64,000 nucleotides of DNA from NCBI GenBank assembly GCA_025408425.1, contig JANXYX010000027.1, positions 1 through 64,000 of the forward strand, given 5' to 3'. Shown here in pieces: positions 52,194 through 59,325 of the stretch. The notes under the pieces were generated by a model. The model was not told the DNA's origin. It was given only the letters and a program-made list of their open reading frames with translations, and did no database searches. Positions within the stretch are counted from its first letter, which is position 1. Each line of letters starts with the position of its first letter. Source of the DNA: Granulicella sp. GTDB lineage: Bacteria > Acidobacteriota > Terriglobia > Terriglobales > Acidobacteriaceae. The position numbers were made by a program, and so were the translations under genes.

Positions 52194-53018
52194 CTACTGA
52201 GACGGGGCTTGGGAGAAATGTGCCGATATCACCTGAATGAGGGCGGGGATGGTGGGTTCGTGCGCTTCGAGCGTGGGGATGAGACCGAGTTCACGGAGAG
52301 TCTGGGAGGTGATGGGGCCGATGGAGGCGAGGGCGATGTTGGGGGGGAGGGTGAGGTTGGCAGCTTCGAGGAGGGCAACGAGGTTGCGGGCGGTGGAGGC
52401 ACTGGTGAAGGTGATGGCGTGGGGATAGTTTGCGGGTGAGGCGAAGAGTTGCTGGAGCGCGGGTATGGAGTCGGGCGGGATCTGGTTGCGGTAGGCATCG
52501 GCGATGGTGAGGTGGGCTCCGGCGGCGGTGAGGGCGGCGGGGAGGATGTCGCGGGCTTCGGCGGCGCGGATGAGGAGGAAGGATTTGCCTGGAGCTTGAG
52601 GGATGAGGGCTTCGGCGAGAGATTCGGCTACGAATTGGGGGGGGATGAGATCGACTGTGAGGCCGATTCCCTGCACTGCTTTTGCGGTGGCTGGACCTAT
52701 GGCGGCGATTTGGGGGAATGGGCTTTGCGGCGGATGGGAAGAGAGCGGATCGCTTGCGCGATTGCCCACCTGGATTTCGAGGCTGGTCATGCGTTGGTGG
52801 AAGACTTCGACGGCGTTGGCGCTGGTAAAGATGAGCCAGTCGAAGGATTCCAGATTGGCGAGGGCGGCGTCGAGGGCGACGCAGGACTGGGGTGGGGCGA
52901 TTTCGATAGTGGGGATGAGGATAGGGGTCGCGCCGAGGGCTTCGAGCTGGGTGGCGAGGTCGGAGGCCTGGTGGCGGGTTCGGGTGATGAGGATACGGAC
53001 TTTAGCGAGCGGGTGCAC
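52194..53018 (-). CDS. hemD: Uroporphyrinogen-III synthase
   Basis: About 274 residues from GTG 53018 (VHPLAKVRILITRTRHQASDLATQLEALGATPILIPTIEI). The track ORF extends 76 codons upstream into the DUF1003 gene region. The two-lobed HemD pattern is visible: LITRTRHQA and P-x-x-x-I at the start, DWLIFTSANAVEVFHQRM and the middle AIGPATAKAVQGIGLTVDLIP. FLLIRAAEARDILPAALTAAGA and ITFTSASTARNLVALL follow, and the end is ASIGPITSQTLRELGL. It closes and inverts ring D of hydroxymethylbilane. Other hem genes surround it. Confidence 0.9.
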   Translation of the reverse strand: MHPLAKVRILITRTRHQASDLATQLEALGATPILIPTIEIAPPQSCVALDAALANLESFDWLIFTSANAVEVFHQRMTSLEIQVGNRASDPLSSHPPQSPFPQIAAIGPATAKAVQGIGLTVDLIPPQFVAESLAEALIPQAPGKSFLLIRAAEARDILPAALTAAGAHLTIADAYRNQIPPDSIPALQQLFASPANYPHAITFTSASTARNLVALLEAANLTLPPNIALASIGPITSQTLRELGLIPTLEAHEPTIPALIQVISAHFSQAPSQ

Positions 53019-53195
53019 TGGGATGATTGTAGTTTCAGTTTGGGAGTTGAGGGCAAGGCCAAAAATAGCATCTGAAAGAGTGTGCCGGTAAAGGCCGTTG
53101 AAGTTCCGAAGGCGCAGGGGTGATGAGCCGTTGTTGAGTTTGAATGGCTCTTCTCTTCCCTTGTGGCGGCCGAGACTATTTTGAGGTTTCAAATT

Positions 53196-53705
53196 ATGGA
53201 AACACCGAATCATGTCCAAGACCATATCGACATAATTGCCAAGCATGAGCAGGATTTCTTAGCTCGGAGAACGCCTGCGGAACGACTGGGAGACTCGAGC
53301 GCAGCCTTTGTCGGGAGCCTAAGCTTCGTGGTGATTCATGTGGGAGTGTTCTTTTTATGGGTACTGGTAAATACGAAACATATCGGTGCGATTCCGCATT
53401 TCGATCCGCTTCCGTTTTCACTGCTGGGGACGTGCGTTGCGCTGGAAGCTATTTTGCTGGCGAGCTTCATCTTGATGAGGCAGGCACGGCTGGCGAGACG
53501 GGCGGATGAACGAGATCACCTGATGCTTCAGATCCTTTTGCTCACAGAAAAGGAGATCACAGCGGTGGTGGGGATGAATCGACAGATTGCGGAACGGGTG
53601 GGATTGCATGGCGTGGCGCAGGACAAGGACATTGAGCTACTGGGCCAGCACACTTCGATCGATATGATGGCGCAGACGATTCAGGAGAAGCTGCCGGATC
53701 CGTGA
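53196..53705 (+). CDS. DUF1003 membrane protein
   Basis: A 169-residue protein from ATG 53196 (GAGG nine bases upstream). ERLGDSSAAFVGSLSFVVIHVGVFFLWVLVN and FDPLPFSLLGTCVALEAILLASFILMRQARLARRADERDHL are the two conserved helices of DUF1003, with the D-P-x-P-F and Q-x-R-x-x-x-R-x-D-x-R-x-x-x-D motifs. The function of the family is not established. It sits between hemD and hemC on the opposite strand. Confidence 0.9.
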   Translation: METPNHVQDHIDIIAKHEQDFLARRTPAERLGDSSAAFVGSLSFVVIHVGVFFLWVLVNTKHIGAIPHFDPLPFSLLGTCVALEAILLASFILMRQARLARRADERDHLMLQILLLTEKEITAVVGMNRQIAERVGLHGVAQDKDIELLGQHTSIDMMAQTIQEKLPDP

Positions 53706-53716
53706 TGGGTTGAGGA

Positions 53717-54703
53717 TTAGGGTTGGAGGGTGGACAGGAGTTCCAAGGCACCTTTGTTCTTTAGGTCGTTGGCTACCCAGAGGCCGAGGGTGATGGGGTC
53801 GGTGTCGAGGGTGGCTTCGGTTTCGATCTGGACCATGGCTTCGCCGTCGGGGGCTACGACCTGGGCGAACATTCGCCATTTGTTGGGGTTGGCGATGTCG
53901 GGAGGGATGCAGTGGGCACCGATGGGGAGTTGGCAGCCGCCACCGAGGGCGTCGAGGGTGACGCGTTCGGCGGTGACACAGAAGCGGGTGTAGGGGTGCT
54001 CGAGGAAGGCGATGGCGTTGCGGATGAAGGCGTCGCGGTCCTGGTCGATGGGGTAGTCGGGGTGGCGGGTTTCGAGGGCGAGTGCTCCCTGGCCGGGTGC
54101 GGGACACATCTCTTCGACGGAGAAGCGCTGGTGGACCCACTCGGCGCGCTTGAGGCGGTCGAGGCCGGCGGCGGCGAGGACGAGGGCGTCGCATTTGCCA
54201 TCGGCTAATTTCTTGAGGCGGGTGTCTATGTTGCCGCGAATCTCTACGAAGGTGACGTCGGGGCGGAGGGCTAGTAGCTGGGCACGGCGACGGGGACTGG
54301 TGGTGCCGATGCGACCGCCGGTGGGGAGAGTGTGGAGGGCCCAGTAGGGCTCGCAGACCCAGACGTCACGGGCGTCGACACGCTTGGGGATGGCGGCAAG
54401 GGTGAACTGGGGAGCGAGCTTGGTGGGGAGATCCTTGAGGCTATGGACAGCGAGGTCGATGCGGCCTTCTTCGAGGGCTTCTTCGATCTCTTTGATGAAG
54501 ATACCTTTGCCGTCGAGATTGGGCGGGGGGACGAAGCCGGGCTGCTGCATGCGGTCGCCGGTGGTGCGGATGATTTCGAGCTCGACGTGATAGCCGGCGT
54601 CGCGGAGGGCGTAGAGAATGTGGTTGGCCTGCCAGAGGGCAAGCTGGGAACCTCGGGAACCGATGCGGATGGGATTGCGGGGATTGTTGTGTTCGCTGGA
54701 CAT
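53717..54703 (-). CDS. hemC: Porphobilinogen deaminase (hydroxymethylbilane synthase)
   Basis: A 328-residue protein. IRIGSRGSQLALWQANHI at the start, GKGIFIKEIEEALEEGRIDLAVHSLKDLPT, then IGTTSPRRRAQLL with the substrate arginines. LGGGCQLPIGAH holds the cysteine that carries the dipyrromethane cofactor. It polymerises four porphobilinogens. On the same strand as hemD but separated from it by the DUF1003 gene on the other strand. Confidence 0.96.
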   Translation of the reverse strand: MSSEHNNPRNPIRIGSRGSQLALWQANHILYALRDAGYHVELEIIRTTGDRMQQPGFVPPPNLDGKGIFIKEIEEALEEGRIDLAVHSLKDLPTKLAPQFTLAAIPKRVDARDVWVCEPYWALHTLPTGGRIGTTSPRRRAQLLALRPDVTFVEIRGNIDTRLKKLADGKCDALVLAAAGLDRLKRAEWVHQRFSVEEMCPAPGQGALALETRHPDYPIDQDRDAFIRNAIAFLEHPYTRFCVTAERVTLDALGGGCQLPIGAHCIPPDIANPNKWRMFAQVVAPDGEAMVQIETEATLDTDPITLGLWVANDLKNKGALELLSTLQP

Positions 54704-54786
54704 GTCTTAGCTAGGATACGGGATTTTGAGGTAGAGGCCTGATGGGATGCCGGGTTATGGCTCCGAATAAACGGCGGGATCTTCGG

Positions 54787-54821
54787 CAATGGCACTCACG
54801 ATGGTGCTGTGAGTGCCGTTG
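54787..54821 (-). terminator. Hairpin downstream of the M3 peptidase gene
   Basis: A 9-bp perfect stem GGCACTCAC / GTGAGTGCC, extended by CAA/TTG beyond one mismatch, loop of nine. It is 42 bases past the peptidase stop. No clear T-tract. Confidence 0.45.
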
Positions 54822-54862
54822 CGCAGGCTGACACTTCATTTTCTGTTTTTTGATTTCGCAGA

Positions 54863-56920
54863 TTAGGTGGCGGATTCGGTGCCGACCCAGTTGGCGAACA
54901 TCTGGGCCAGGTCTTCGGTGTTGCCGCGGGAGAGGACCATGGAGCGGAGGCGGTCGCCGTTGGCGCGGGTGAGGCCGCCGTGGGTTTCGAACCATTGGAT
55001 GGCTTCGTCTTCGAGGGTTTCGGCCCACTGGTAGGCGTAGTATCCGGCTGCGTAGCCTCCTCCGAAGATGTGGGCGAAGTAGGTGGAGCGGTAGCGGGGG
55101 CGGGCGTAGGGGAGGTTGAGGCCCGCCTTCGAGAGCGCGGCGGCTTCGATGGCGTCGGGGTCTTGCAGAGGGGTGTCGGGTGGGAGGGTGTGCCACTGCA
55201 TGTCGATGAGGGAGGAAGCGAGGACTTCGGTGAGGTGGTAGCCCTTGTTGAAGTCTTTGGTCTTGCGGATTTTTTCGGCGAGGTCGGCGGGCATGGGTTC
55301 GCCGGTGGCGTGGTGTTTGGCGTAGTTCGAAAAGACGGCGGGGTAGGTGGCCCAGTACTCGTTGAACTGCGAGGGGAATTCTACGAAGTCTCGGGCGACA
55401 GCGGTTCCTGCGAGCGAGGGGTATTGGGCGTTGGAGAAGAGGCCGTGGAGGGCGTGGCCGAACTCGTGGAAGAAGGTGGTGACCTGATCGAGAGTGAGAA
55501 GGACGGGCTGACCGGGTGCAGGCTGGGCGACGTTGCCGACGTTGTAGATGACGGGCAGAGTTCCGAGCAGGCGGGACTGGTGGACGAGTGAGGACATCCA
55601 GGCACCGCCGTTTTTGTTGTCGCGCTTGAAGGGGTCGGAGTAGAAGAGTGAGATTGCGGTGCCATCGCTGTCTTTGACTTCGAAGACGCGAACGGTGGGG
55701 TGGTAGACGGGGATGTCGTGGCGCTCGTGGAAGGTGATGCCGAAGAGTTGGGTGGCGGCGTAGAAGACGCCTTTTTCGAGGACGCTGTCGAGCTCGAAGT
55801 AGGGCTTGATGGCTTCTTCGTCGAGATCGTAGCGGGCTTTGCGTAGTTGCTCGGCGTAGAAGCTCCAGTCCCAGGGCTGGAGTTGAAAGGTGCTGCCGGG
55901 ATTCTGAGAGTCGATGAGGGTTTGCAGGTCTTTGGCTTCTTCGGCGATGAGTGCGGTGGCTTTCGTGACGAGGTTGGTCAGGAATTGCTGAGCGGCTTCG
56001 GGGGTTTTGGCCATCTGGTCGTGGAGCTTCCAGGCGGCGAAGGTTGGGAAGCCGAGAAGAGTGGCGCGCTGGGCACGGAGCTGGGCGAGGCGGGCGATCA
56101 CTTCGGTGGTGTCGTTTGGTCCACCGTTCTGGGTTCTGGTCCAGGAGAGGTCGAGGATGGCCTTGCGGGTTTCGCGGTTGGCGAGGGTGTCGAAGACGGG
56201 CTGCTGGGTGGTGTTGAGGAGTGTGAGCGCCCAGCCTTCGAGGTTACGGGACTTGGCTAGTTCGGCTGCGGCGGCGAGTTGCGATTCGCTGAGGCCATCG
56301 AGCGCAGCGGGGTCTTGCGTGACGAACAGGGTTTCTTTAGCGGCGGCGAGGAGTTTGTTGAGGAATGCGGTGGAGAGGGTGGAGGCTTCTTCGTTGAGCT
56401 GCTTGAGGCGGGTTTTGTCGGCTTCGGAGAGGTTGGAGCCGGCGTGGACGAAGCCGTCGTAGGAGGTTTCGAGGAGGCGGAGGGATTCGGGGTCGAGGTT
56501 GAGGGAGTGGCGCTGGTTGTAGAGGGTGGCTACGCGCTGGAAGAGGTTGGCGTTGAGATAGATGGCGTCGCTGTGGGCGGCGAGGCGGGGGGCAACCTGC
56601 GTCTTAATGTCCTGGAGGGTGGGGTTAGTGTTGGCTCCGGTGACGGCGCTGAAGGCGGTCATGACACGGGCGAGGAGGCGACCGGATTTCTCCATGGCGA
56701 CGAGGGTGTTGTCGAAGGTGGCGGGAGCGAGGTTGTCGGCGATGGAATCGACTTCGGCGCGCTGCTGGGCCATTCCGGCTTCGATGGCGGGGAGATAGTG
56801 GGCGTCTTCGATCTTGTCGAAGGGTGGGGCCTGGAATGGGAGGGTGCTGGGGGCGAAGAAGGGATTGGAGTTGTCGAGGGTGGCGACGGGGGAGGCGATG
56901 TCGATGGTCGAGGTGCTCAT
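54863..56920 (-). CDS. M3-family zinc oligopeptidase (Dcp/OpdA type)
   Basis: A 685-residue protein. VTTFFHEFGHALHGLFS carries H-E-x-x-H. The third ligand region and the D-F-V-E-F-P-S-Q block follow (VARDFVEFPSQFNEYWATYP). GGAWMSSLVHQSRL, IFGGGYAAGYYAYQWAETLEDEA and the long helical N-terminal half fit the thimet-oligopeptidase fold of Dcp and OpdA. No signal peptide is seen, so it is cytosolic. It trims short peptides from protein turnover. It lies between hemC and hemA but need not be related. Confidence 0.94.
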   Translation of the reverse strand: MSTSTIDIASPVATLDNSNPFFAPSTLPFQAPPFDKIEDAHYLPAIEAGMAQQRAEVDSIADNLAPATFDNTLVAMEKSGRLLARVMTAFSAVTGANTNPTLQDIKTQVAPRLAAHSDAIYLNANLFQRVATLYNQRHSLNLDPESLRLLETSYDGFVHAGSNLSEADKTRLKQLNEEASTLSTAFLNKLLAAAKETLFVTQDPAALDGLSESQLAAAAELAKSRNLEGWALTLLNTTQQPVFDTLANRETRKAILDLSWTRTQNGGPNDTTEVIARLAQLRAQRATLLGFPTFAAWKLHDQMAKTPEAAQQFLTNLVTKATALIAEEAKDLQTLIDSQNPGSTFQLQPWDWSFYAEQLRKARYDLDEEAIKPYFELDSVLEKGVFYAATQLFGITFHERHDIPVYHPTVRVFEVKDSDGTAISLFYSDPFKRDNKNGGAWMSSLVHQSRLLGTLPVIYNVGNVAQPAPGQPVLLTLDQVTTFFHEFGHALHGLFSNAQYPSLAGTAVARDFVEFPSQFNEYWATYPAVFSNYAKHHATGEPMPADLAEKIRKTKDFNKGYHLTEVLASSLIDMQWHTLPPDTPLQDPDAIEAAALSKAGLNLPYARPRYRSTYFAHIFGGGYAAGYYAYQWAETLEDEAIQWFETHGGLTRANGDRLRSMVLSRGNTEDLAQMFANWVGTESAT

Positions 56921-57021
56921 GCTAGGAGTGTAATCTGCCCTCCGAGGATGTGCGGTACCGGGATTTGAGAGGTGGGAAGTGTGAGAAGGGTGGCACGAAG
57001 CTGGGACAGCCGGCGGATTCT

Positions 57022-58305
57022 CTAATCTTTGTCGTTGGATTCGGTGTTGCGGCGGAGGGCGGTGAGTTGGGGGTGGAGGAGCTTGGCGGTGAGGGAGCGG
57101 GTGAGGGCTTCGACGGCGGCCTGCTGGTCTGGAGTGAGGTTGGCGAGGCGTTTGGCGGCTCGGGCTAGTTCGGCCTCGCGGATGGCTTCAGCGTTTTGCT
57201 GGAGGGCGAGGATGGCAGGGACGGCGTCGCGGGACTGGAGGCGCTGCTGGTATTTGTCGACTTCCCTGCTGACGATGGACTCGGCAGCGGCGGCTTCGCG
57301 GCTGCGGTCGGCGAGGTTGGCGGCGGCGACCTGCTGGAGGTCGTCGATGTCGTAGACGAAGCAGCCTTCGACCTGGTTCATGCTGGGGTCGACATCACGG
57401 GGGACGGCGATGTCGATGAAGAACATGGGTCGGCTGCGGCGGCGATGCAGGAACTGCTGGCCGTGGGAGCGGGTGAAGATCTTTTGCGGTGATCCGGTGC
57501 TGGTGATGACGATGTCGGCGCGGTCTGCCTGCTCGTAGAGGGCTTCGAAGGGGATGACGGCGGTGTGGCAGCCGGGGGTTTCGAACTGGCCGGCCATCAG
57601 CCGTGCGCGGGACTCCGTGCGGTTGGCGACGAGGATGGTCGAGGCACCCTGCTGGATGAGGTGGCGGGCGGCGAGCTCGGACATTTTTCCCGCTCCGACG
57701 ATAAGGACGGTCTTGCCCTGGAGGGTGCCGAAGATTTTGCGGGCGAGGTCGACGGCTACAGAGGCGATGGAGACCGAACTGGAGCCTATCTGGGTCTCTG
57801 TGCGGATTCTCTTCGCCACGGTGAAGGTGCGCTGGAGGAGGGATTCGAGGGCGGTGGAGACGGCGCCGACTTCGCGAGCGACGGTGTAGGCGTCCTTGAC
57901 CTGACCGAGGATCTGGGGCTCGCCGACGACCATGGAGTCAAGGGAGGAGGCGACGCGGAAGAGATGGCGGACGGCTTCGCGGTCGTGGAACTCGTAGAAG
58001 TGTGGCTGGAGGCTGGCGGGGGAGAGTGAGAAGTACTCGTGGAGGAAGCGGGGGAGATCGGGTGAGGCACCATCGGGGGTGGCTGCGTCATCCTGGAGGG
58101 TGAGGAGTTCGACGCGGTTGCAGGTGGAGAGGATGAGGCCTTCGCGGATACCGGGCTGGTGGACGAGGGTGCGAGTGGCGTCGGCAAGGCGGCCTGCGGG
58201 GATGGCAAGGCGCTCGCGGACGTCAATGGGCGCGGTGTTGTGATTGATGCCGAGAAGAACCAGTCTCTGGGTGGAACTGGCGGTCTTGTTGGAGGATTCA
58301 CTCAT
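57022..58305 (-). CDS. hemA: Glutamyl-tRNA reductase
   Basis: 427 residues from the ATG overlapping the previous stop (ATGA, 58302-58305); the track ORF starts 50 codons early. LVLLGINHNTAPIDVRERLA and LILSTCNRVELL, whose cysteine forms the thioester with glutamate, then the NADPH-binding VLIVGAGKMSELAARHLIQQGASTILVANRT. The C-terminal dimerisation helix follows. It makes glutamate-1-semialdehyde, the first heme precursor. Coupled to the CcsA/HemX-like gene. Confidence 0.96.
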   Translation of the reverse strand: MSESSNKTASSTQRLVLLGINHNTAPIDVRERLAIPAGRLADATRTLVHQPGIREGLILSTCNRVELLTLQDDAATPDGASPDLPRFLHEYFSLSPASLQPHFYEFHDREAVRHLFRVASSLDSMVVGEPQILGQVKDAYTVAREVGAVSTALESLLQRTFTVAKRIRTETQIGSSSVSIASVAVDLARKIFGTLQGKTVLIVGAGKMSELAARHLIQQGASTILVANRTESRARLMAGQFETPGCHTAVIPFEALYEQADRADIVITSTGSPQKIFTRSHGQQFLHRRRSRPMFFIDIAVPRDVDPSMNQVEGCFVYDIDDLQQVAAANLADRSREAAAAESIVSREVDKYQQRLQSRDAVPAILALQQNAEAIREAELARAAKRLANLTPDQQAAVEALTRSLTAKLLHPQLTALRRNTESNDKD

Positions 58306-59105
58306 GGCGTGGTGAACCTGTGGACGGAGGAGAACTGGTTTGCGGCCCAGACGGCGAGGATGACCAGAAAGACGAAACTGGAGAGGTAGACGGCGCGGCG
58401 TCCACGCAGGCCGGAGTGGCGGCGGATGAAGATCATGCCGACGTAGGCGAGCCACATGGCAAAGGCGAGCAGGATCTTGGGATCGAGGAAGTACGAGGGG
58501 CCGATGGTCTGCTCGGCGAGTGCGGAGCCGATGAGGAGGCCGGCGGTCATGCAGGGTAGGCCGAAGAGGAGGGTCTTGAGGGCGATCTGGTCAGTGGTTT
58601 CGAGGGGCGGGAGGGAGCGGAAGGCTGGCTGCTTGGCTTTGAGACGACGCTCCTGAAAGAAGTAGAGGAGACTGGCCATGAGCGAGAGAAAGAGTGCCGC
58701 GTAAGCAGCGAGGAGGAGGACGATGTGGAGGAAGATCCAGCCGGAGTGGGCGAGAAGAATGGTCTCCTGACCGGGGCGGAAGGCAGGAACGAGGGTGAGG
58801 AGAACGGCGATGGGAAGAACGAATATTCCTAAAGCGAGGGTGCGATAGCGGGCGTAGACGGTGAGGAAGGTGGCGACGAGGAGGAGCGCGAGGAGGGACT
58901 GCGTCTCGTGGGAGTCGACCGGCAGGGTGTGGTGGGCGGCGTTGAGCATCTCCGCGAGGGCGACGAAGTGGAAGAGGAGCGCAGCGATGGTGGCGGGGAT
59001 GGCGAGGTGACGCCAGCGGGGCCGGTCGTAGAGGGCCGCGGGCAAGACCGCGAGCGCGGCGATGCCGTAGAGGAGGACTGCGACTCTGAGCCAGGTAAGG
59101 GACAT
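58302..59105 (-). CDS. CcsA/HemX-like cytochrome c assembly membrane protein
   Basis: A 267-residue protein from MSLTWLRVAVLLYGIAALAVLPA, with about eight helices. LAHSGWIFLHIVLLLAAYAALFLSLMASLLYFFQERRLKAK is the region that in CcsA/HemX-type proteins carries heme-binding histidines; conserved histidines occur in FHFVALAEML and HSGWIFLHI. A gene of this type just upstream of hemA is common, and HemX is reported to modulate HemA levels in Bacillus. No Shine-Dalgarno is clear. The stop overlaps hemA by four bases. Confidence 0.83.
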   Translation of the reverse strand: MSLTWLRVAVLLYGIAALAVLPAALYDRPRWRHLAIPATIAALLFHFVALAEMLNAAHHTLPVDSHETQSLLALLLVATFLTVYARYRTLALGIFVLPIAVLLTLVPAFRPGQETILLAHSGWIFLHIVLLLAAYAALFLSLMASLLYFFQERRLKAKQPAFRSLPPLETTDQIALKTLLFGLPCMTAGLLIGSALAEQTIGPSYFLDPKILLAFAMWLAYVGMIFIRRHSGLRGRRAVYLSSFVFLVILAVWAANQFSSVHRFTTP

Positions 59106-59190
59106 AGGGTGGTGATTGTGGCTTAGGGGCCGCAACGTCTAAGTATATCGTGCGGATGGGGAGGTCGGGATATGTCGTTGCAATCATGGT

Positions 59191-59272
59191 TGTGGCGGAC
59201 AGAAGAGCGGTTCGCGCAATGCGCGAATGCCCACCTTAGCGAGGATGAAGCCGTCGCGAAGATGGGGCACCC
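59191..59272. repeat. Dispersed repeat family B, full-length copy B2
   Basis: TGTGGCGGACA leader, then hairpin I (TTCGCGC-aat-GCGCGAA, perfect), directly followed by hairpin II (CCCA-c-CTTaGCGA, loop around GATGAAGCC, TCGCgAAG-a-TGGGG) and CACCC. It lies between the CcsA-like gene and mutS. Confidence 0.85.
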
Positions 59273-59325
59273 GAATTTGTGGTTGGGAGAATGAGATTGG
59301 CTGAGTGCGGTATTCTGGGCACTCT

